Origin: GCA-2683825 sp965662355
Lineage (GTDB): Bacteria; Planctomycetota; UBA1135; GCA-002686595
Assembly (NCBI GenBank): GCA_965662355.1
Contig: CBFIHP010000007.1
Coordinates: 1-64,000, forward strand
Reading direction: 5' to 3'
DNA length: 64,000 nucleotides
In this document: in pieces, positions 24,626-31,164 of the stretch
Layout: every line of letters starts with the position of its first letter
How positions within the stretch are numbered: position 1 is the stretch's first letter
Notes under the pieces: generated by a model
What the model was told of the DNA's origin: nothing
Seen by the model: only the letters and a program-made list of their open reading frames with translations
The model's database searches: none
Made by a program: the position numbers and the translations under genes

Positions 24626-26281
24626 CTAATCCGCCAGCGCTTCGACCCGCACCCCTTGCAAGACGAGACCTGCCTCGCGCTCGAGCATGAGGGGGAAGGG
24701 ATTCCGTGCGCTGATTCGGACGGTGAGGTACGGGGACTCGCCCCCTCGTCTCGCCAGTGCTTGGCGCAACACAAACGAACCCGTGTTCTCGACGACATGG
24801 GTGGTTTCATTCACCAGGAATGTGGCCGGAAGCTCGGCGAACTCCGGTAGCCAACCGTCGATGATAAGAAGCCCTTCCCGATCGGGTACCAGGATGCCTC
24901 CCGAGAGCAACATCATCCAGCCGTGGGTCTCCCCCCACCAATCGGATCTCCAGCCGTGCCAACCGCTACCGAAGAGCTCGCCGTGCAGGGCTTCTTCGAA
25001 GTCCAGCGGGGTTTCCTGGGCAAGGACAAGGGCGGGCAGATCCACCGGATGCGTTCCGCGATACTCCACCCGGGCCTGCGCAGCGCCCCGCAAAGCCTTG
25101 ACGATTTCACGAGCCGCGACACGGTGGCCGCGAGCGTTCCAATGACCATCCTGATGGTACATCGAGTGCGCGGTCGTTTCCGTTTCGCGTCGCAGTGGCT
25201 CGAGCAGTGAAACCCACGGAATGTCGAGCTCGTTCAGGGTCTCCCGCAAGCGAGTCTCCGGCAGGTTCCAATCGAGCTGTTTGTCCAAGGGCGCCTGCCC
25301 CGCGGAGGCGAGCAGGGCATCGTGCTCCAGCCCTGTAGCGTCTATCTGGACCTGACCTTTCTCTGGAATGATGGCCACGCGAAACTGCGCTCCCAAAGCG
25401 TGCGCCGTATCGCGCAGGGAAGCGAGAGCAATGCGCGTGTCGTCCCAAGCCACCTCCCAGTGCGGAGGGGACGACGGCGTGAACAGCTCGAGATAGGGAA
25501 GCGGAAGCTTGCCCAGACGTACACGCTCGTTGCGGTCGAGAGCGACACCTTCGAGCTGCGCATATGAATCGATCCAGCCTCGTCGCAACAAGCGATGTTC
25601 GACCAGCTGGAACACACGCGAGTGGCGACGAACCATGGAACGGTAGGGCTTCAACCACACGGGATCGGGATAGGGCTCACCGTTCTGCGTGGACGGCGGA
25701 AGAAACGGACGCAGGTAACCCCCGGGGCTAGCCTGTGTGCGCCCCACCATGGCCCTGGAGTTGTCCGAGATGTCGTTGCCCACATACAGACACAGAACGA
25801 CGTCATCCGGTTGGAGCTCCATCCCATGACGTCGCAAGAGCAGCCCCTGCTGAACCGTGCCGTACCCCTTGCAGGCCAGGTTGTAGGCCTCGACACCTTC
25901 CCCCCCATGGGCTAGCGCGGCGACCGTGAGAAACGGCACCAGATCCGCCTCGCGAACCTGCCACCCCACGAGAAAGGAATCCCCCAGAAAGACGATCCGG
26001 CGGGTGCCCGCGGGCTTCGGCCCAATGGGGAGGTCCGGGCCGCGAAATCCCAGCCGATTCAAGCGGAAGGGAAACGCACCGGCAGGGTCGGAATTCGACA
26101 GGTGGGAATTCGCAGGCGGGCGAAAACCGAGCTCAGGATCGAAGGGAAGGCTCTGAAAGTACTGCGGAGAGGGAAACACCAAGCGTGCCGCCAGCTCGCA
26201 AGCCAGCAACACGAAGAAGAGAACGACGAGAGCCACGCCGAGCCTCTTGGCCAGAAGACGCCTGTTCATCCGCCGTACCAT
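24626..26281 (-). CDS. Membrane-anchored SGNH/GDSL-type hydrolase
   Basis: This is a 551-residue protein with an N-terminal membrane anchor (LGVALVVLFFVLLACELAARL). The SGNH domain at about 90-390 has the nucleophile motif IVFLGDSFLVGW, an oxyanion Gly/Asn block (LYVGNDISDNSR) and the catalytic Asp/His pair in HQDGHWNARGHRVAA. About 150 C-terminal residues form an extra beta-rich domain (LIIDGWLPEFAELPATFLVN). Family members remove or transfer acetyl groups on polysaccharides or lipids; the substrate here is unknown. Start options are ATG 26281 and ATG 26269, and neither has a clear Shine-Dalgarno. A second SGNH protein is at 49740. Confidence 0.9.
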   Translation of the reverse strand: MVRRMNRRLLAKRLGVALVVLFFVLLACELAARLVFPSPQYFQSLPFDPELGFRPPANSHLSNSDPAGAFPFRLNRLGFRGPDLPIGPKPAGTRRIVFLGDSFLVGWQVREADLVPFLTVAALAHGGEGVEAYNLACKGYGTVQQGLLLRRHGMELQPDDVVLCLYVGNDISDNSRAMVGRTQASPGGYLRPFLPPSTQNGEPYPDPVWLKPYRSMVRRHSRVFQLVEHRLLRRGWIDSYAQLEGVALDRNERVRLGKLPLPYLELFTPSSPPHWEVAWDDTRIALASLRDTAHALGAQFRVAIIPEKGQVQIDATGLEHDALLASAGQAPLDKQLDWNLPETRLRETLNELDIPWVSLLEPLRRETETTAHSMYHQDGHWNARGHRVAAREIVKALRGAAQARVEYRGTHPVDLPALVLAQETPLDFEEALHGELFGSGWHGWRSDWWGETHGWMMLLSGGILVPDREGLLIIDGWLPEFAELPATFLVNETTHVVENTGSFVLRQALARRGGESPYLTVRISARNPFPLMLEREAGLVLQGVRVEALAD

Positions 26282-26343
26282 GGCCGGGATTGTAAGTTGC
26301 TGATGGAGACCAACGTAACTCCGACCTAGGATGCGCGAACACG

Positions 26344-26814
26344 ATGGCGAAGAAATCTAGCAAGCCCAAGAGAACCGCCAGCAAGAAGAAGTCCTCCAAG
26401 AAGAAGCGTGCTTCCCAGAAACGCGGGAAGAAAAAGGCCGCGAAGAAGGTGGCTGCCAAGTCCTCGAAGGTCAGGGCGAGTACCAACCCCATCACAACGA
26501 AGGGCGAGATCTTTCTCCGCGATGGCGCGCCCCATTGCCGGGTTCCCATCGCCTTGCAAAAGCACCTGGGAACCGACGAGGAGATCCCGGTCCGGGTCAC
26601 GATTCTGGGCTCGAGTTTCCACGCACTTCTGAAGCCAGCGCAGAAGGCTTCCTCGCTCTTCATCCTCGATTCCTCGGCGAAGCCGGGGTTCCTCGAGTTC
26701 TTTCTCTACCGTTCCATGCGCGAACGTCTCGAACTCGACGAGGGCATGAGCCTCGAGGTCACACTGAAGCGCCAAAAGCACCCACGCCACCGCCGCGGAA
26801 AACTAATCGTCTAG
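26344..26814 (+). CDS. Small protein with histone H1-like lysine-rich N-terminal tail
   Basis: This is a 156-residue protein. The first 45 residues contain 18 Lys and 4 Arg, mixed with Ala and Ser in KKK/AKK runs, as in bacterial histone H1-like proteins (Hc1/HctB, AlgP tails). Residues about 50-156 form a compact, non-repetitive domain (GEIFLRDGAPHCRVPIALQK, HALLKPAQKASSLFILDSS, SMRERLELDEGMSLEVTLKR) that I do not recognise. I infer a nucleic-acid-associated role from charge alone. A weak AGGA precedes the ATG. Its last 12 bases overlap the end of the convergent lipoprotein gene at 26803. Confidence 0.82.
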   Translation: MAKKSSKPKRTASKKKSSKKKRASQKRGKKKAAKKVAAKSSKVRASTNPITTKGEIFLRDGAPHCRVPIALQKHLGTDEEIPVRVTILGSSFHALLKPAQKASSLFILDSSAKPGFLEFFLYRSMRERLELDEGMSLEVTLKRQKHPRHRRGKLIV

Positions 26815-27042
26815 ATCGACTTCTTCTGGACAAGCTTCGTCATCGGCATCGAAGTCGTTCCGCGCCCCGCATTCCACCAAGGCTCCCAGGGGACCCCCGA
26901 AGAGCAGGAAGATCGGATTGGCGCGCCTTTCACCCTCGACGGGACTCGGGGTCACCGTGCGGCAGGATCCGAGCAGCCCCACGCAGACGACTCCGAGGAG
27001 CACGAACCACAGGTGTAGACGGACGCTTCGCGAGGGTCGCAT
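26803..27042 (-). CDS. Small putative lipoprotein
   Basis: This is a 79-residue product. A signal sequence (LWFVLLGVVCVGLLGSC) ends in the lipobox LLGSC (Cys27). A short hydrophobic stretch (NPIFLLFGGPLGALVECG) and a strongly acidic tail (DFDADDEACPEEVDLDD) follow. I recognise no family. It overlaps the convergent histone-like gene by 12 bases at the 3' end. The lipobox and composition support a real gene, but its small size leaves doubt. Confidence 0.6.
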   Translation of the reverse strand: MRPSRSVRLHLWFVLLGVVCVGLLGSCRTVTPSPVEGERRANPIFLLFGGPLGALVECGARNDFDADDEACPEEVDLDD

Positions 27043-27120
27043 GCCTCAAGGTATCCGCCCCGAACAACTCGTGCTCCGCAAATACTTTCCGGCTTTCCGT
27101 CCACCCAGGACTACGGTCCC

Positions 27121-27486
27121 TCAGCCTTCGTCGCGCGAGATCTCGCGCCAGCTATCGGTGAAGGGCAGGGCTACGGCGTACGTGGGCTCGATCTCGTCGC
27201 CTCCATCCTCGATCCACTCCTTCGGCGTCCAGCGCGCGATGCGCACGAGTCCCAGGTCGTAGACCTTCCAGTCTCCGGCCGCTCCCATCAGGACGTTGCC
27301 GGTCTGCTGAATGACATCACCGAGAAAGGCGAAGTCCTCGCCCAGCTCTTTCTCGTTCACGAGATTCAGCTCGGGCGCGCCTTTCGGGAGGTTCCAGCGG
27401 CAAAGAGCGACCAGGGCGACCAAGGCGATGAGGACGGGCCAGAGAAGACTCCTCTTCTCTTGGACGGTGTGGGTACCTAGTTCCAT
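27121..27486 (-). CDS. Small membrane-anchored protein of unknown function
   Basis: This is a 121-residue product. A single N-terminal membrane helix at about 14-30 (LLWPVLIALVALVALCRW) is followed by an extracytoplasmic ~85-residue domain with NEKELGEDFAFLGDVIQQTG and VYDLGLVRIARWTPKEW. No family is recognised. It lies between the small lipoprotein gene (78-base gap) and the methyltransferase operon (112-base gap). The latter gap contains a 10-bp direct repeat, CGAGTTGTGC, at 27547-27556 and 27558-27567, of unknown meaning. Confidence 0.65.
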   Translation of the reverse strand: MELGTHTVQEKRSLLWPVLIALVALVALCRWNLPKGAPELNLVNEKELGEDFAFLGDVIQQTGNVLMGAAGDWKVYDLGLVRIARWTPKEWIEDGGDEIEPTYAVALPFTDSWREISRDEG

Positions 27487-27598
27487 GACGACTCCCTATC
27501 GGTCGCGACGCCTGCGCCCGTGGAGCCCGTTCCTCGCGATTCTGGACGAGTTGTGCCCGAGTTGTGCAAAGACAGGGTTTCAGCCCTGCGCAGACCCG

Positions 27599-28336
27599 TT
27601 AGGTCCGCTTCGTGAGCGAGCAATGCCGCACCGGATCACCGACCACAGCGGAAAGGCGGGCCGCATCGGGGACCTGCAAAAGGAATCCCAGTTCCTCGCA
27701 AAGGGGCACCAGGACGCTGAGCTCCTCATCGCTCGTGGTCACGAGGGCGGGCACTTCGCACATGCGCAGCGCAGCGCTGGCCAACGCGCGCGCGGTCTCG
27801 AGTTCACTTTCGAAATCGCCTTTGCCTGTGGCCGCCTCACCCTTGCGCTCATACAGCCGATCGTGGAGTGCCGGGAAGGCATCGGGATCGCTCAAGACGC
27901 TGACCAACCACAGATGGTCGATGGGCGCCTGCGAACCTGGACGCTGTGCCTCCTGGATGGGACGCAGGCAAGGCCGGGGCAGCATGCAATCCAGTTTCCG
28001 TTCGACCTCTTCGAGCGCCCCCGCGAGCTCCTCGATGATCGGTGACGCGAGTTCGTACCAGAGGACTTGCCGCCCAAGCACGAGGCTCTCGACCAACATC
28101 GGCACCAGCTCGGCCACGGATGCTCCGATGTAGAGGCTCGTCCCGCCCTCGGAAAGACGCCGCCCGAGATCATCCGCGAAGAGCAGACCCGCTTCGAGTA
28201 GCGCCCCTCGATCCACGAGATCGAAGAAGTCCTCGCCACCTTCGTGACAATGCAAGACACCCAACCGCTCCCAATCCAGGGCGCCGTCAAGGGCGGACCA
28301 GATCTCCGCGAAGCGTTGCTCGTTGCCCTGGCTCAT
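27599..28336 (-). CDS. Hypothetical protein translationally coupled to an RNA methyltransferase
   Basis: This is a 245-residue soluble protein. Its ATG (28334-28336) overlaps the TGA stop (28333-28335) of the upstream methyltransferase gene, so it is translated by re-initiation in the same operon. GTSLYIGASVAELVPMLVES followed by VLWYELASP resembles the first two strands of a Rossmann fold, but no standard SAM motif is complete. The C-terminal half (PALVTTSDEELSVLVPLCEE) also looks like alternating strands and helices. I do not recognise the family. The context suggests a role tied to rRNA or other methylation. Confidence 0.78.
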   Translation of the reverse strand: MSQGNEQRFAEIWSALDGALDWERLGVLHCHEGGEDFFDLVDRGALLEAGLLFADDLGRRLSEGGTSLYIGASVAELVPMLVESLVLGRQVLWYELASPIIEELAGALEEVERKLDCMLPRPCLRPIQEAQRPGSQAPIDHLWLVSVLSDPDAFPALHDRLYERKGEAATGKGDFESELETARALASAALRMCEVPALVTTSDEELSVLVPLCEELGFLLQVPDAARLSAVVGDPVRHCSLTKRT

Positions 28337-29487
28337 GCGTCCGCCACCAGCACCCGGCAATCGATCCCGCCGTTCAAGACCTCGTAGCGTTGCGGCTTGC
28401 GCAAGCCCAGGCGACGGTTCAATGCGCCCGTCGCGCACAGAACCGCGACCCGATAGCCGTCGCAGTGGCTGCGCAGGATGTCGCCGAAGCGGGTGTACAG
28501 CGCCTCGAGATCCTCGGCCTTCCCAATGCGCTCGCCATAGGGCAGGTTCGAGACGATCCAGGCGTTCCACCCCCTGCGCGGGGCAAAATCGCGGGCATCG
28601 GCCACTTCGAACTCGACCCAATCCCCGACGCCGGCGGCCTCCGCGTTCTCGCGCGCCTCGGTGATGCGCGTGGCGTCCTGGTCCAATCCCAGGATGCGCA
28701 CCTTGCGCGGGGGCTGGAAGCTAGCCCGCGCTGCATCCTTCTCACGCTGCCAGGCCTTGGCATCATGTCCTGGCCAGTTCTCGAAACCGAAGCCCTCGGG
28801 TCCCGTTCGACCCGGTGCGCCCAACCCCGGTGCGGCCGATGCCGCTTCCAGCGCGGCTTCGATCGGTATTGTCCCGGTGCCACAGAAGGGATCGATCAAG
28901 GGCGCGCGCTGGTCCCAACCGGACAGCTTAACCAGGGCCGAGGCGAAGGTCTCTGCCAAGGGTGCGCGCCCCTGATGAACCCGCCAACCGCGTCGATGCA
29001 AGGCGCGCCCCGAGGTGTCCACCGACAACGTGCATCGATCTCGAAAGAGGTGCACATGCACGCCCAGCTGGGCGGACTCGCGCTCGACGCTGGGTCGGCG
29101 TCCGGATTTCTCGCGAAAGCGATCGACGATGGCATCCTTGACGCGCTGTTCGAGAAAGCGCGAATGCGTCAACGCGGAGTCCTTGACCTGGGCATCGACG
29201 ATGAAGGTACCGTCCAGCGTCAGGTAGCGCTCCCAGGCGACGGACTTGGCCTCTTCGTACAGCGAGCCTTCATCCGGACAGTCGAATCTCTTCACGCGCA
29301 TCAAGACACGGATCGCGGTGCGCAACCACAGATTGGCCTGGCGCGCGGCCTCCAACCCACCTTCGAAGTACACGCCGCCGACCTGGCGTTCGGGTTTTGC
29401 CAATCGCAACGCACGCACTTCCGCGTGCAGGACAGACTCGATGCCCGGTGCACAGGTCGCGAAGAAGCTTTGCCTGGTGGAAGACAT
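28333..29487 (-). CDS. THUMP-domain class I RNA methyltransferase (RlmL/TrmN-like)
   Basis: This is a 384-residue cytoplasmic enzyme. The N-terminal part (about 1-165) is a THUMP-like RNA-binding module (FFATCAPGIESVLHAEV, VGGVYFEGGLEAARQANLWL, VHLFRDRCTLSVDTSGRALH). The C-terminal Rossmann domain has the SAM motif IDPFCGTGTIPIEAAL and the catalytic SNLPYGERIG, a variant of the N6-adenine/N2-guanine 'NPPYG' motif. It resembles the RlmL half of RlmKL and archaeal Trm14/TrmN, so m2G formation in 23S rRNA or tRNA is expected; which RNA is unclear. There is no RlmK half. It is the middle gene of a three-gene operon (9-base gap upstream, ATGA overlap downstream). Confidence 0.92.
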   Translation of the reverse strand: MSSTRQSFFATCAPGIESVLHAEVRALRLAKPERQVGGVYFEGGLEAARQANLWLRTAIRVLMRVKRFDCPDEGSLYEEAKSVAWERYLTLDGTFIVDAQVKDSALTHSRFLEQRVKDAIVDRFREKSGRRPSVERESAQLGVHVHLFRDRCTLSVDTSGRALHRRGWRVHQGRAPLAETFASALVKLSGWDQRAPLIDPFCGTGTIPIEAALEAASAAPGLGAPGRTGPEGFGFENWPGHDAKAWQREKDAARASFQPPRKVRILGLDQDATRITEARENAEAAGVGDWVEFEVADARDFAPRRGWNAWIVSNLPYGERIGKAEDLEALYTRFGDILRSHCDGYRVAVLCATGALNRRLGLRKPQRYEVLNGGIDCRVLVADA

Positions 29488-29496
29488 GGGACCAGC

Positions 29497-30294
29497 TCAG
29501 CGTTTGCGCAACACGAGCACGCAGTCGAGCTGCTCGTCGTTCAGCTGGCGCTTCTCGGAATAGGTGAAGTCATACGTGGCCAGGTGCTCCAGCTCCGGCA
29601 CACTGCGCAAGAGGCGGCGCAACTCCTTCGCATCGTAAGTACGGAAGTTCCACTCGGACTCCAGACGATCGGTCGCGCCCCTTTCCTCAACCGTAAGGCG
29701 CGCCCGAACGCGCTCGGTCCGCTTGCTCCGATTCGCGGGCCAGCTCTGCAGGTTGCAGGTTACCTTGGTGCGGCCGCGCTCGGCGCTCCAGCGCTCGCGC
29801 AGGCGGTGCCTCCAGCCGTACTGGGTCAGGTGCATCCCGAGGACGAAGATCCCACCGGGGCGGAGCGAGCGTGCGACGCACTTCAGCGTGTCGCGAGCAG
29901 AGTCCTCGTCGAGCAGGTGCTTGAAGGTGCTGATCAGGCAATGGGCCAGGTCGAAGGAGCGTCGAAAGCGGAAATCCGCCATCGACCCGACGCGAAATTC
30001 ACCCGTGTATCCGGCCTTCGCGAGCCGTTGCTTCGAATACTCGATCATCTCAGGCGCCAGATCCAAACCGGCGACCTGCCAATCGCGGCTCGCCATTTCG
30101 ATCAGGAGCCGGCCGCTGCCGCAGGCGATCTCGAGAACGGACGGCTTCTTTCCGCCCCCCGGCCTGGCTCTTGTCGTGGAATAACGAGCATGGGCCGCCT
30201 CGAGGAACGAGCCCTCCAGAGCGGAGTCGTCCTCCAGAAGAATGTCGTAGTAGTGCGGTGTGGTATACCAGTCGGCTTGGCGAAAGGTGGGCAT
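29497..30294 (-). CDS. Class I SAM-dependent methyltransferase
   Basis: This is a 265-residue cytoplasmic protein. A Rossmann methyltransferase core is visible: motif I VLEIACGSGRLLIEMA, acidic motif II VAGLDLAPEMIEYSKQRL, motif IV FDLAHCLISTFKHLL and post-motif LRPGGIFVLGMHL. The C-terminal ~90 residues carry beta strands resembling ubiquinone/UbiE-like or small-molecule methyltransferases. The substrate is unknown. The start at ATG 30294 is followed by WYTTPHYYDILLEDDS, a common N-terminal pattern in the family. The stop lies 9 bases before the THUMP methyltransferase start, so it heads that operon. Confidence 0.9.
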   Translation of the reverse strand: MPTFRQADWYTTPHYYDILLEDDSALEGSFLEAAHARYSTTRARPGGGKKPSVLEIACGSGRLLIEMASRDWQVAGLDLAPEMIEYSKQRLAKAGYTGEFRVGSMADFRFRRSFDLAHCLISTFKHLLDEDSARDTLKCVARSLRPGGIFVLGMHLTQYGWRHRLRERWSAERGRTKVTCNLQSWPANRSKRTERVRARLTVEERGATDRLESEWNFRTYDAKELRRLLRSVPELEHLATYDFTYSEKRQLNDEQLDCVLVLRKR

Positions 30295-30381
30295 GGACGT
30301 ATCGTGACCGATCCTGGCGGCTTGTCCAGGACCGCCCCATCCAAGCTCACAGGAAGACCCCGCCGGATACCCCCGGCTCGA

Positions 30382-31140
30382 ATGCAACCCACGAAGCTCT
30401 ACCGCTTTCGACCGGCGCGCAAGCGCGAGATCGATGCGATCTTCGGCAAGGGGCAATTGCACTTCTCGCCGCGCTCGAAGATGCGTGATCCGTTCGAGGG
30501 GCGGCCCGAGCTGCTTCCGCCCAAGGCTGAGGAGATCGAGGCCTACCTGCTCGCCCAGGAAGGCCCCATTGCTACCGGCGACAAGAAGCGCTGGAGCTCG
30601 TTTCGCGCCAAGGTGAAGCGGCGACTCGAATCATCCGCCTTCCTCGACAAGGTTTACAAGGAGGCCACGGAGTCCAAGGGGATCCTGGCGCTGACCGAGC
30701 ACTTGCGGGAACCGCTCCTGTGGGCCCAACGCGCGGATCGCCACCGCGGCTTTTGCCTCGAGTTCGATTGTTCCGACCCACGGTCGATGCCGATCGGCGC
30801 GGCATCGAGGGTCCTCTACACCGACGAGCGGCCCCTGATCGCGCCGTTGCAGCTCGCCGGACAACCACCGGATGAATTCCTGCGTCTCAGCTTTCGCTAC
30901 AAGCCCAAGCACTGGGCCTTCGAAGGTGAATGGCGACTCTTCTCCTCGGAAGGCGGCGGCATGCGCACCTTCCAGAGACGCCTGCTGAGTGCGGTCTATC
31001 TCGGCGGAGCGTCAACGCCCCAGACGCGCAAGGCCATCATGCGCAAGCTCGCCACGTGGTCCGAGGCCGATCGACCGAAGGTTTTCGCCATGAGGTTGCG
31101 GAACCAGGGCTTCGAGCTCGAGCCTGTCGCGCTGCAATAA
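30382..31140 (+). CDS. DUF2971 family protein
   Basis: This is a 252-residue soluble protein. It has the pattern of DUF2971: an N-terminal LYRFRPARKREIDAIFGKG, then LHFSPRSKMRDPFEGRPEL, a central GILALTEHLREPLLWAQRADRHRGFCLEF and YKPKHWAFEGEWRLF near the end. The conserved 'W..Y.d.h.G.c.ef' and 'K...W..E.EwR' blocks define the family, whose biochemical function is not established. It is divergent from the methyltransferase operon (87 bases between starts) and convergent with the 996-residue receiver/PPDK-N gene (23-base gap). Confidence 0.88.
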   Translation: MQPTKLYRFRPARKREIDAIFGKGQLHFSPRSKMRDPFEGRPELLPPKAEEIEAYLLAQEGPIATGDKKRWSSFRAKVKRRLESSAFLDKVYKEATESKGILALTEHLREPLLWAQRADRHRGFCLEFDCSDPRSMPIGAASRVLYTDERPLIAPLQLAGQPPDEFLRLSFRYKPKHWAFEGEWRLFSSEGGGMRTFQRRLLSAVYLGGASTPQTRKAIMRKLATWSEADRPKVFAMRLRNQGFELEPVALQ

Positions 31141-31164
31141 TACGGGTGGCGTGCGACTCCGTAT
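31140..31164. terminator. Possible weak intergenic hairpin between convergent genes
   Basis: ATACGG at 31140-31145 pairs with CCGTAT at 31159-31164 around a 13-base loop. It occupies the entire gap between the convergent genes ending at 31140 and 31164. The stem is only 6 bp and there is no T-run, so its role as a terminator is doubtful. Confidence 0.2.

Noticed and set aside
28042..31140. A very long plus-strand open frame (over 1000 codons) covering four genes
   Set aside because: It runs antisense to the methyltransferase operon and shares its last part with the DUF2971 gene. Only the section from 30382 has recognisable protein features. Long antisense frames are expected in high-GC DNA.
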